From an uncultured Clostridia bacterium (GTDB taxonomy: Bacteria; Bacillota; DTU014), in NCBI GenBank assembly GCA_900016865.1, contig FIZI01000011.1, positions 1,724 through 52,506 of the forward strand: a stretch of 50,783 nucleotides of DNA, in the 5' to 3' direction. This document shows, piece by piece, positions 42,325-50,036 of this stretch. The notes beneath the pieces are model-generated. The model searched no databases, was not told the DNA's origin, and saw only the letters and a list, made by a program, of their open reading frames with translations. Positions within the stretch are counted from its first letter, which is position 1, and each line of letters begins with the position of its first letter. The translations under genes and the position numbers were made by a program.

Positions 42325-43332
42325 CTACTCTATACCATTACTCTCTAGATTGTCCAGCCCTACGTAAAGATGGTCTCCGTCTGGAGGGTCGACGCGCTGC
42401 CTATTCCCTCCGTCTGCAATGACACCTACTCTATCCGAAGTGATTCTGCCTATCACCGCCGCAGACACGCCAACAGCCTGAATCCTGCTGATGATGTCCT
42501 CCGGCTCAGGAGTGGTGATGATCATGCTCCCGCTTGAGATCAGCCTCAACGGGTCAATCTTGGCGGCATTGCATATTAGCCGGGTTTCCTCACGAATGGG
42601 AATGGCTCCAGCATCCACCTCAAAGCCGACATTGGACGCAAACGCCAACTCATAAAGGCCTCCCAAGAGCCCTCCCTCAGTTATGTCATGCATTGCTGTC
42701 ACGTTTCCCTGCACGGCAGCAAGGGCCTCGCTGACGACGGACAGTTCGTCTAAGAACTGCTTTGCGCGTTCGACTACGCCGCCAGGGAGTAGGCTCATCA
42801 GTCTATCTGCCCTATCGTGAGCAAGGATTGCAGTGCCTTCGAGCCCTACTGCCTTGGTAATCAGGATGGAATCTCCCGGCCGGGCTCCTGAGGATGTAAC
42901 ATAGGAGTCTTTCTTCGCCTTCCCGATCACAGTAGAGCAGATCACCATCTGCCTCACTGCCTCTGTGACCTCCGTGTGCCCGCCGATTACCTCAACCCTC
43001 TGGGCTTTGGCCTCGGCATCGATCTGCCTCATAGCCAATTCGATGTCTGATTGGCCGCAGTCCACAGGCGCCAAGATGGTCGCCAACAAGCCGATGGGTT
43101 CTGCTCCGCAAGCAGCCACATCGTTGCATGAGATAATCACAGCCAGTCTGCCGATATTTGTCGCCGTTCCGGTAATAGGGTCAGTGGATATGACCAGGAC
43201 CTCGTCGCCAAACTGCACGACACTGCAATCCTCTCCCAGCCCAGCGTGTACAAGCACTTCAGGACGAGTCGCTCCAAGATACCTGAACACACTCGTTTGT
43301 AAATCTGACGGTGACAGCTTGCCGGGCCTCAT
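42325..43332 (-). CDS. AIR synthase-related protein (HypE/ThiL-like superfamily)
   Basis: 335-residue member of the PurM/HypE/SelD/ThiL ATP-binding superfamily. The sequence has GLGEDCSVVQFGDEVLVISTDPITG (metal/ATP loop), NDVAACGAEPIGLLATIL, HTEVTEAVRQMVICSTVIG, PGDSILITKAVGLEGTAILA, HDITEGGLLGGLYEL, and LISSGSMIITTPEPE. The pattern is closest to HypE-like proteins, but the C-terminus (VGLDNLESNGIE) lacks the PRIC ending that HypE uses to carry the cyanide ligand. No hyp or hydrogenase genes are near, so it is probably a paralogue of unknown substrate. ATG 43332 with GGAGG at 6 nt is preferred over an upstream TTG. Confidence 0.88.
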   Translation of the reverse strand: MRPGKLSPSDLQTSVFRYLGATRPEVLVHAGLGEDCSVVQFGDEVLVISTDPITGTATNIGRLAVIISCNDVAACGAEPIGLLATILAPVDCGQSDIELAMRQIDAEAKAQRVEVIGGHTEVTEAVRQMVICSTVIGKAKKDSYVTSSGARPGDSILITKAVGLEGTAILAHDRADRLMSLLPGGVVERAKQFLDELSVVSEALAAVQGNVTAMHDITEGGLLGGLYELAFASNVGFEVDAGAIPIREETRLICNAAKIDPLRLISSGSMIITTPEPEDIISRIQAVGVSAAVIGRITSDRVGVIADGGNRQRVDPPDGDHLYVGLDNLESNGIE

Positions 43333-43388
43333 CCTAAACCTCCCATGCAAAAATGCCGATGAGTTATGTAAGACGCAGCTCTTTGATA

Positions 43389-43467
43389 CCTCGCTAATCA
43401 GGGGTACAATAACCCAACCCCATCCTGGCAGTCAAGGATCTTGTTACCCGGTTATCCATTAGCGAGG
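43389..43467. repeat. Inverted repeat in the divergent intergenic region
   Basis: CCTCGCTAAT (43389-43398) and its perfect complement ATTAGCGAGG (43458-43467) are 59 nt apart, in the 192-nt gap between two divergent genes. Partial complementarity (GGGGTA with TACCC) continues inside. It could be an operator, a recombination scar or an RNA fold; no T-run follows. Confidence 0.6.
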
Positions 43468-43524
43468 CAGCAACAGAACAGTTGTCAGGCATACTGTGCC
43501 CCTGACAGCCGATTGGGAGGCCCA

Positions 43525-45957
43525 ATGAGGCTAGATCTTGTCCTCAACCGAGAGCACATAAGCCAGCTTCTGAATGCGCTAGGCCAAAAAGGGCGCCGCG
43601 CCTCGGGTTCTGCACGTACGGCTGCTGGCACGGCATCTAGCAACAATCAGGCACCAGAGCTAGACCGCTCATCAATCGACATGTTGTGGAGTGGTCAATC
43701 AGGTGCCTCCTCGAAAGATATGGTCGATGCCCAGACGAGGGACGCGTTGATCGCTGTCCTTACCCAGCTAGGCGAACTGGCTAACGCTGAGACAGTAGAT
43801 CTGGCTCAGCAGGCGCTGAAGTCATGGCTGCAGTCGCATACGGTCACTCCACCGGCGCCTCAGGCAGATACCGTGTACAAACAACAGCCTGACGCCGAGT
43901 CACAACTGCAGACTCTGTCCGAACACCAGACGAGTGCTTCACCGGAGCCACAGCCCAACGCGCAGCTGCAACTAGCGACTGACGCTTCGCAACAACTGCG
44001 GTCAGGCCTCCTAGAGTCTGGATTAGCGTCTGGGGCTGAGGAAAGTACGGCGACACCTCGCGACTCGATTTCCGTTTCTGCGCAGATGCTATCTGCTCAT
44101 GCACTGCTCGATACACCGGCTGACGCACTGCAACCAGTTCTCGGTGCCAAACTCGTAGAGGCCGCTGTTCTCGCGAGGATGGCCGTAGTTATTTCCAAAC
44201 AGGGCAACACCGCCGAGCTCGTCCGCGCTATCCGGCATGTGATTCGCACCCCGTTTGGTGAACATGCTACTGTTCAAGTCCATCCGACTCACGCCGAATC
44301 AGAAACGGCTGTGGCACAGCCTAGTCCAGCAGTGGCTACAACTGCGCCAAGATCCGAACCGGACTCACTGCCTCAAACTGCCCTATCCCAATCGGAGGGC
44401 ACGCCCATAGGCTCTGCGCAAACCAAAGGCTCTGTAGGGCCATCTCACGTGCCTGGTACACCTCGAACGCAACAGAGCCTTGCTGAGCCGGAGAGCAGCA
44501 TGTCATCCGAGACACACGTCCAAGGAGCAGGCTCAGCGGACCCTGTCGAAGGGCCCACATATCAACGACCTGGAAACAGTAAGTCAGTGCCTGAATCGGT
44601 GCCTGAGCCGGTGTCTGGGCAAAGTGTCGGCGCAGTAGCTGAATCGACACCTGAGGAGATTGTCGATACAGTGCCTGAAGCAGTATCTAGGCCAGTTCCC
44701 GAAGAGACAGTCGACCCAGCGCCAGAAGCCATGCCTAAGCCAGCTCCTGACGAAGTAGCCGACTCAACAACTGAGGCAGTGCTTAAGCCGGCTCCACAGG
44801 AGGTAGTCAACTCTGAGCCTGAGGCAATGGCTAAGACGATGTCTGAGCCTGTGGAGCTGATCGGAACACACTTCTTTGAACCTTTTAACAGACCTGAGCC
44901 GATCAATAGCTCCAGCCTGGTAGATCTATCTCCAAGCGCAGAGTCCCAACACGCTGACGCCGACAGTGTACAGCAGCCGTGGTCATCAACTGAGCAGCAA
45001 CAGCGGTCATCAGGTGTGCAGCAGCAACCGTCGGCTATGCCACAACAGCAGCCGTCAGCTGTGCAGCAGCCACCATCAACTACGCCGCAACAGCAGCCGT
45101 CAGTTGACGAGCAACCTGTGAGATCAGTAGGGGCAGCAAATCCAACAGGATCGGAGACACCCGCTCAAGCAGATCCTGTTCCTACAGCATCCTCTACTGA
45201 GCAGCCTGCGACGCATACCTATCTCACTAAGGCTGGCCTCTCTGCATTGCCCCGGGAGGGTGCGGTCGCAACGAAGCAGCCTGACACTACGAGTTTGTAC
45301 AGACTCGTCTGTTTGATCGCTGATGCTCGCACCGCTTCTTCCGAGGCTACACCCGAACGGCCAAGCGGGATTCCCCAAACTGCAGGCTCACCAGTGCAGA
45401 TGCCGCCTCAAGGCAGTACGTCGGCAGGCGCTTCCGAAAACGCAACAGTGCGCCTGCACGGTGTTGTTCACAGCATTAATCAGCAGTCTCCCCTACCCAA
45501 TGCACTGTCTGAATCACCGATGCAGCAGTTGCTCAACCTCTACACTCAAGGCTCCGTTCCCTTGTACATCGAGACTGTCATACTGACTCAAGCTGGAAAC
45601 AGGCCTGTAGCTATAGTCATCGACCAAGACGCGAGTCATTCAGGCCTTACAGAGCAGCACCCCGTCCGCGTTCATCTATCACTCAAGACAGAGAACTTGG
45701 GCTTGGTAAGTGTGGACCTTACATACGATCAGGGAATTTCGTGTTTATTTCAATCGACTCCAAGCGCCTCGGAGCTGATCCGGAATGCCCTGCCGACACT
45801 CAGAGACAAACTCACAGAAGTCGGCCTCAGCGTCCTGCTCCTATCCTGTGGCGTCTCTTCTGCCGCTCACTCTGTCTCGGCCACAGGCGGCCCGGACGCC
45901 CCAAACGGCGCGGAGTTGAGCACGCCGCTGCCGCGAAGCGTCGACACTAGAGCCTGA
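43525..45957 (+). CDS. FliK-like (hook-length-control C-terminal domain) protein with long low-complexity middle
   Basis: 810 residues. The N-terminus (MRLDLVLNREHISQLLNAL) and the C-terminal domain (about 665-790: IETVILTQAGNRPVAIVI, VHLSLKTENLGLVSVDLTY, SELIRNALPTLRDKLTEVGLSV) resemble FliK/YlqG proteins. The middle is disordered: a Pro/Glu/Val repeat of the form PE-A/P-x-x-KPAPEEV (about 350-440) and a Gln/Ser/Pro tract with QQQPSA units (about 490-535). The ATG at 43525 has GGGAGG 4 nt upstream. An earlier start in the same frame is unsupported. The gene for a FlhB C-terminal-like protein follows 30 nt later, as in the ylqG-ylqH pair of B. subtilis. No flagellar hook genes are nearby, so involvement in flagella or another export apparatus is unproven. 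Confidence 0.78.
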   Translation: MRLDLVLNREHISQLLNALGQKGRRASGSARTAAGTASSNNQAPELDRSSIDMLWSGQSGASSKDMVDAQTRDALIAVLTQLGELANAETVDLAQQALKSWLQSHTVTPPAPQADTVYKQQPDAESQLQTLSEHQTSASPEPQPNAQLQLATDASQQLRSGLLESGLASGAEESTATPRDSISVSAQMLSAHALLDTPADALQPVLGAKLVEAAVLARMAVVISKQGNTAELVRAIRHVIRTPFGEHATVQVHPTHAESETAVAQPSPAVATTAPRSEPDSLPQTALSQSEGTPIGSAQTKGSVGPSHVPGTPRTQQSLAEPESSMSSETHVQGAGSADPVEGPTYQRPGNSKSVPESVPEPVSGQSVGAVAESTPEEIVDTVPEAVSRPVPEETVDPAPEAMPKPAPDEVADSTTEAVLKPAPQEVVNSEPEAMAKTMSEPVELIGTHFFEPFNRPEPINSSSLVDLSPSAESQHADADSVQQPWSSTEQQQRSSGVQQQPSAMPQQQPSAVQQPPSTTPQQQPSVDEQPVRSVGAANPTGSETPAQADPVPTASSTEQPATHTYLTKAGLSALPREGAVATKQPDTTSLYRLVCLIADARTASSEATPERPSGIPQTAGSPVQMPPQGSTSAGASENATVRLHGVVHSINQQSPLPNALSESPMQQLLNLYTQGSVPLYIETVILTQAGNRPVAIVIDQDASHSGLTEQHPVRVHLSLKTENLGLVSVDLTYDQGISCLFQSTPSASELIRNALPTLRDKLTEVGLSVLLLSCGVSSAAHSVSATGGPDAPNGAELSTPLPRSVDTRA

Positions 45958-45987
45958 CTTCCACATCTTTGGAGGGCGAATACTACT

Positions 45988-46305
45988 ATGACCAAAGACC
46001 GCGATCTACACAAACAGCGCAATAACAGCGACAAGCTAACCAAAGCCGTGGCCCTCGGCTACTCCAAGGTCTCTACCGGCGTGCCTGTTGTACTTGCTAC
46101 CGGGGCCGGCCCGGTTGCAGAGAGAATACTTGAGGTTGCTCGAGAACATGGTATCTACATAAAGGAAGACGAACTTCTCGCTGAATCACTGTCCCGCCTT
46201 AACTTGGGCCAAGCCATTCCTCCGGAGCTCTACAAAGCTGTAGCCCAGGTGCTCGCCTTCGTGTACGCACTCGACTCAAACGAATCCAATGAGATATCTG
46301 ATTAG
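45988..46305 (+). CDS. Stand-alone FlhB C-terminal-like protein (YlqH type, EscU/HrcU family)
   Basis: 105 residues matching the cytoplasmic switch domain of FlhB: KAVALGYSKVSTGVPVVLATGAGPVAERILEVAREHGIYIKED, then LAESLSRLNLGQAIPPELYKAVAQVLAFVYALD. The membrane domain is absent and the sequence begins where the NPTH autocleavage motif would just have passed, so it resembles the free C-terminal cleavage product. Such orphan proteins paired with FliK-like partners are widespread in Bacillota; their role is unclear. GGAGG upstream of the ATG. Confidence 0.92.
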   Translation: MTKDRDLHKQRNNSDKLTKAVALGYSKVSTGVPVVLATGAGPVAERILEVAREHGIYIKEDELLAESLSRLNLGQAIPPELYKAVAQVLAFVYALDSNESNEISD

Positions 46306-46427
46306 GCACATATGTGCCTGCACTCACTCGCCTTGCCCGCCAGCCGGACCCGCAACCAACTAATGGAGGAACGCAGAAGACTGTGTAGAACCAAGTACAA
46401 CACCAAGTGGCAAGCGAGGCGATCAGA

Positions 46428-47597
46428 GTGAAAAGCCGCATCAAGCGACGAAGGCTCGGAAGGACGGAGCTGTTTGTTTCCGAGCTGAGCTATGGTGCCA
46501 TGAACCTCAGGCTGCTGGACACGATTGACGAGGCCTATGAGATCCTCGATTATGTACTCAGTCAGGGCGTCAACCTCATTGATACTGCTAGAGCATATAA
46601 CGGGATCAATGGCCACGGCGAGTTTGTAGAAAGTGAGGTTCTTGTCGGCAATGCCATTCGGCGCAGGTCCGATCTTGATGAGCCGATCGTCGTTGTCACC
46701 AAGGGACACGGGTACACTCCCTCGCAGTTCGATGAAGACCTTTCTGTGTCTCTGTCCAAGCTCAAGGTAGAAGGGCGAGGCAACCTTACAATAGGCAAGA
46801 ACCCGATCTATCTGGTCTATTTGTACCACGGCCTCAACAAGGAGAGGTGGGAGACTATAGTGTCGTCGGGTTCACTTGAGCGTGCGTTGGAGGTCAAAGC
46901 TCAAGGGATAGTGAACTTCATCGGGTTTTCGAGCCACTACAAAAACGCGCCTGAGATCAAGGATGCTCTCGATACAGATGTGTTCGATGTCGTAGAACTA
47001 CCGTACAACATCTTCAACGCGACTTTGGGCGAAGATGGGGAGATCAACCTGCTAAAATATGCCTATGAGCGCAATGTCGGGATCATCAACATGAAAGCGT
47101 TTGGCGGCAATTCAATGCCCGACATGTACAACGTGCTGCAGGAGTATATTGACATCGACTATAGAGCTATGCTCAACTTCTGTCTCTCAAATCCGTATAT
47201 CAGCACCGTAGACGCAGGTGCCAGGTATGTCAACGAGTTTAGCCTGGACATAGACACTGCAACCAGCCCCAGGCCACCTCGAGCAGAGCTTGCCAGACTA
47301 AAGAATGAAGCCTCCAAGATAGCCGACTGCTTACAAGGGCTCTGTCGCGAATGCTTGCACTGCATTGAGAAATTCGAGTGCCCAGAGGGAGTTGATTTCC
47401 CTGCAGTCCTCTCAGTATACTCCCGCTATTTGCTATCTGTGAGGCTTGGCAGGGATACTGAGGAGTTCAGGGACAAATACGAGAAACAGCGAGAAAACGC
47501 TGAGAAGTGTATAGGATGCGGCAAATGCCTCTCGTGGTGCGAGTACAAGCTCGACATACCCGCGATGCTGAAGGACGCTCGCGATGCCCTGCGCTAG
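46428..47597 (+). CDS. Aldo/keto reductase with C-terminal 4Fe-4S domain
   Basis: 389 residues. The N-terminal (alpha/beta)8 barrel starts at RRRLGRTELFVSELSYGAMN and has the catalytic tetrad in NLIDTARAYN (Asp, Tyr), VVTKGHG (Lys) and YLYHGLN (His). The C-terminal part is Cys-rich: CLQGLCRECLHCIEKFECP and then a bacterial ferredoxin-type CIGCGKCLSWC (about 360-370), so electrons may come through a cluster rather than, or as well as, NAD(P)H. This fusion is a known class in anaerobes. The GTG at 46428 has GAGG with 8-nt spacing; the frame opens 21 nt earlier at another GTG lacking a site. Its TAG stop shares the bases CTAG with the convergent transporter's stop. Confidence 0.93.
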   Translation: MKSRIKRRRLGRTELFVSELSYGAMNLRLLDTIDEAYEILDYVLSQGVNLIDTARAYNGINGHGEFVESEVLVGNAIRRRSDLDEPIVVVTKGHGYTPSQFDEDLSVSLSKLKVEGRGNLTIGKNPIYLVYLYHGLNKERWETIVSSGSLERALEVKAQGIVNFIGFSSHYKNAPEIKDALDTDVFDVVELPYNIFNATLGEDGEINLLKYAYERNVGIINMKAFGGNSMPDMYNVLQEYIDIDYRAMLNFCLSNPYISTVDAGARYVNEFSLDIDTATSPRPPRAELARLKNEASKIADCLQGLCRECLHCIEKFECPEGVDFPAVLSVYSRYLLSVRLGRDTEEFRDKYEKQRENAEKCIGCGKCLSWCEYKLDIPAMLKDARDALR

Positions 47598-48580
47598 ACT
47601 GACACAGCCTCTGAGGCTGAGACAGTTCCGGCCCTTCTTCGCTGCATAAGCCTGGCCACTAAGGCTGCGACAGGCTGTTGAAAGAGGATGGCACCAGTGA
47701 CGGGTATTGACACAAGCGGATCGAATCCGCTCATCGCCAGAACAACGCCAGCGCTGATGTTTCTCATCCCGGACACGAAAGTGATCGTTGTGGCGTCTGC
47801 GGGGTCTCGGATCAACAGCCTCGCGACGGTCCACGCCACTACAAACCCTAGCAGTGTCATTCCCAGAAGTATCGAGAACAGGACCAGAAAATTCCCAGTG
47901 TAGGAGGCTACTTTCTCCCAGGAAGCCCCCACATTTATCGCGATCACTGATCCCAAGACGAGTTTGCAGAAAACCGCACCGTATGGGGCCACGGCTTCGG
48001 CTATGCGTCCGTCTGTCGCTTCGTGCAGTGTCACGCCGATAATGGTCGGGACCACGACCATCCACAGGAGACTCACCATGAGCGAACCAGCATCAAACGA
48101 CACCGCTGCACCTGCCACAATCATGACAGTAGCCGGGACAACCAAGGGACTCAGAATCGAATCCAGAGTAACGAGTGTTACCCCCAGCGCCACATTCCCC
48201 TTCATTAGAGTCACCCACATGATACCAGAAACCGCTGTTGGAACGGCCGAAAGAAGGGCTAATCCGGCGTAGAGATCCGGATCATTCGCAAGTCCTGCCT
48301 TGCCTATCAAAAAGACAAGTGCGGGGAAGATGACGTGAAGAACAGCGAGCGCTGTGACGATCTGAAACGGCGAAAGCAGCGCGTGCTTGATCTCCTTGAG
48401 GCTCACCCTAAGCGCGCCTGTAAGGGTCATGGCAGCAAACAGCCAAGGGACCCAGGGCTTGAAAGACCCGAGCACATCAGGAAACATCCCGCCCAAGGCG
48501 AAGCATCCAACTATGATTGGTACGAAGTATTTCTGCATCAAGCTGTTCGCGGACCTTAGTGCATCCTGTAGGCTGTTCAT
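47594..48580 (-). CDS. Bile acid:sodium symporter-family (BASS) transporter
   Basis: 328 residues, about ten membrane helices. Family features are the repeated half motifs and the segment with LLSAVPTAVSGIMWVTLMKGNVALGVTLVTLDSILSPLV, which holds the sodium-site glycine/proline residues, and TFVSGMRNISAGVVLAMSG in the second half. Natural substrates of bacterial BASS proteins are mostly organic anions such as pantoate; the substrate here is unknown. Tail-to-tail with the reductase gene, overlapping by 4 nt. Confidence 0.9.
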   Translation of the reverse strand: MNSLQDALRSANSLMQKYFVPIIVGCFALGGMFPDVLGSFKPWVPWLFAAMTLTGALRVSLKEIKHALLSPFQIVTALAVLHVIFPALVFLIGKAGLANDPDLYAGLALLSAVPTAVSGIMWVTLMKGNVALGVTLVTLDSILSPLVVPATVMIVAGAAVSFDAGSLMVSLLWMVVVPTIIGVTLHEATDGRIAEAVAPYGAVFCKLVLGSVIAINVGASWEKVASYTGNFLVLFSILLGMTLLGFVVAWTVARLLIRDPADATTITFVSGMRNISAGVVLAMSGFDPLVSIPVTGAILFQQPVAALVARLMQRRRAGTVSASEAVSV

Positions 48581-48659
48581 AACACAGTCTATTCACCAAA
48601 GCGGCACTATGTCCTTTTGTCACTTGCTCGATCAAGGCGAAGTGCTCATTAAGGAAGGA

Positions 48660-49886
48660 TCAATCCATGAGAAAAATCCCCAAAGCGTCGTACGTCTTTT
48701 GGTCAACAATGCCGGTGACATTGAGGCCGTGGTCCTCCTGAAACCTCTTCAGTGCCTGCTCGGTTTGATATCCAAATATGCCGTCAAGGCCTCCTGTGTA
48801 GTACCCGAAGTCTCTGAGCTGGCATTGCACCTCCTTGACAGGAGCCCCTGTTGATCCACGGCTAAGGCTCGGCCTGTACCAACCCATGTCTCCAAATCCG
48901 CCACTGACGATCTTGACTGGAGTGCCCCAACTAACCCACCTGTACAACTCCTCTACATGCTGATTGAACATCCTGATACAACCTTGACTGGCGGCTGTCC
49001 CAATAGAACTCGGCCTATTGGTGCCATGGATCCCATACCTGCCCCAAGGTATGTTGAGTCCCATCCATCGAGTGCCAAACCCGCCTCCCCACATACCCTT
49101 GTCCGTTATCTTCCAGTTGCCGGTCGGAGTCGGTGTAGAGGGCTTGCCTATGGCAACCGGGTAGCTCTTGAACGGCTTGCCCTCAGAGTACACTGTCAGG
49201 CGCCGCGCGTCCAAGTCTACGACTATTATGGGGTTGACCGGCGTTGACGATGGCCCAACCGGAGTCGCAGCGTATTCAGCCACATCCATCTCGCTCTCAT
49301 TTGGCAAGTCGGTGTAGATCAGAGCACCGATTGCATCTACAGTCTTCTTCCCCACAATGCCATCGACTGTGAGAGCCTGGCTTTTCTGCAGCTGCCTAAC
49401 AGCCTCGGCTGTTTCCGGGGTGTAGATGCCGTTGACAGGCCCGTGGTAGTATCCCAGCACTCTCAGCGCGTTCTGAAGGCTCTCAACGTCGTCGCCCTGC
49501 ATATATGGAGTGCGGAGTTCCAAGGTCCGGGCTTCGTACTCGCATGAACACCTTGACGATGGAGTCGGCATCTCAGTCCTCAGGTCACCGCTGTCCCCGG
49601 CATCAAGGTCGAGACCGGAGTCTCCCGCTGACTGATCCTCCAAGCCAGGTGCAACCCCGCCATCCTGGTGATCTCTCACAGAGATGTCCTCCTCAATCTC
49701 CCCAAAGTCGCGAGGTTGCTGCGGCAACCTCTGTGGGTCAGGAGTTTCCTGGCCTCCTGTCCACCTTCGCCAAAACCTGAGATCTATCGCTGTCTGGTGA
49801 AGTGTTGTATAGCCAACAAACTCGCTCAGATACAGAGCAGCGGAACACAAAATGACGAGGGCTAGCAGTATACGTCGTAGACGCAC
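48660..49886 (-). CDS. L,D-transpeptidase (YkuD family) with two peptidoglycan-binding domains
   Basis: Cell-wall enzyme forming 3-3 cross-links or attaching proteins to the wall, common in spore formers. The 408 residues have an N-terminal membrane anchor (ILLALVILCSAALYLSEFVG), an acidic Pro/Gly/Asp linker, a first PG-binding domain (about 122-190: DDVESLQNALRVLGYYHGPVNGIY), the YkuD domain (about 215-335) with the active-site motif HGTNRPSSIGTAASQGCIRM (His about 287, Cys about 302), and a second PG-binding domain at the C-terminus (VKEVQCQLRDFGYYTGGLDGIFG). The GTG start has AGGAGG with 9-nt spacing. Confidence 0.96.
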   Translation of the reverse strand: MRLRRILLALVILCSAALYLSEFVGYTTLHQTAIDLRFWRRWTGGQETPDPQRLPQQPRDFGEIEEDISVRDHQDGGVAPGLEDQSAGDSGLDLDAGDSGDLRTEMPTPSSRCSCEYEARTLELRTPYMQGDDVESLQNALRVLGYYHGPVNGIYTPETAEAVRQLQKSQALTVDGIVGKKTVDAIGALIYTDLPNESEMDVAEYAATPVGPSSTPVNPIIVVDLDARRLTVYSEGKPFKSYPVAIGKPSTPTPTGNWKITDKGMWGGGFGTRWMGLNIPWGRYGIHGTNRPSSIGTAASQGCIRMFNQHVEELYRWVSWGTPVKIVSGGFGDMGWYRPSLSRGSTGAPVKEVQCQLRDFGYYTGGLDGIFGYQTEQALKRFQEDHGLNVTGIVDQKTYDALGIFLMD

Positions 49887-49988
49887 TCAGAAAAACCTCC
49901 TGGACAAAAGAAAACAGCACGGAATTCGGGTTTAGTATCCCCGCTTCGTCGCTCGTTATAGCAGTCAAGCGAACCGCTGCCCTCAGCA

Positions 49989-50017
49989 TTGCTATCACCC
50001 CAGCTCGCGTATATAAT
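49989..50017 (+). promoter_or_regulatory. Sigma-A-type promoter for the glycosyltransferase gene
   Basis: TTGCTA (49989-49994), 17-nt spacer, then a perfect TATAAT (50012-50017). The predicted start near 50024 leaves a very short leader directly before GGAGG at 50026-50030. Confidence 0.8.
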
Positions 50018-50036
50018 CTTGTCATGGAGGTAAGGC

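Noticed and set aside
44581-45120. Tandem repeats in the FliK-like gene as a separate DNA repeat element
   Set aside because: The imperfect repeats follow the codon frame and encode a Pro/Glu and Gln-rich linker, so they are best explained as protein low complexity.
47433-48065. 210-codon minus-strand frame overlapping the BASS transporter gene
   Set aside because: Arg/Asp-rich with no membrane or domain features; an alternative-frame shadow.
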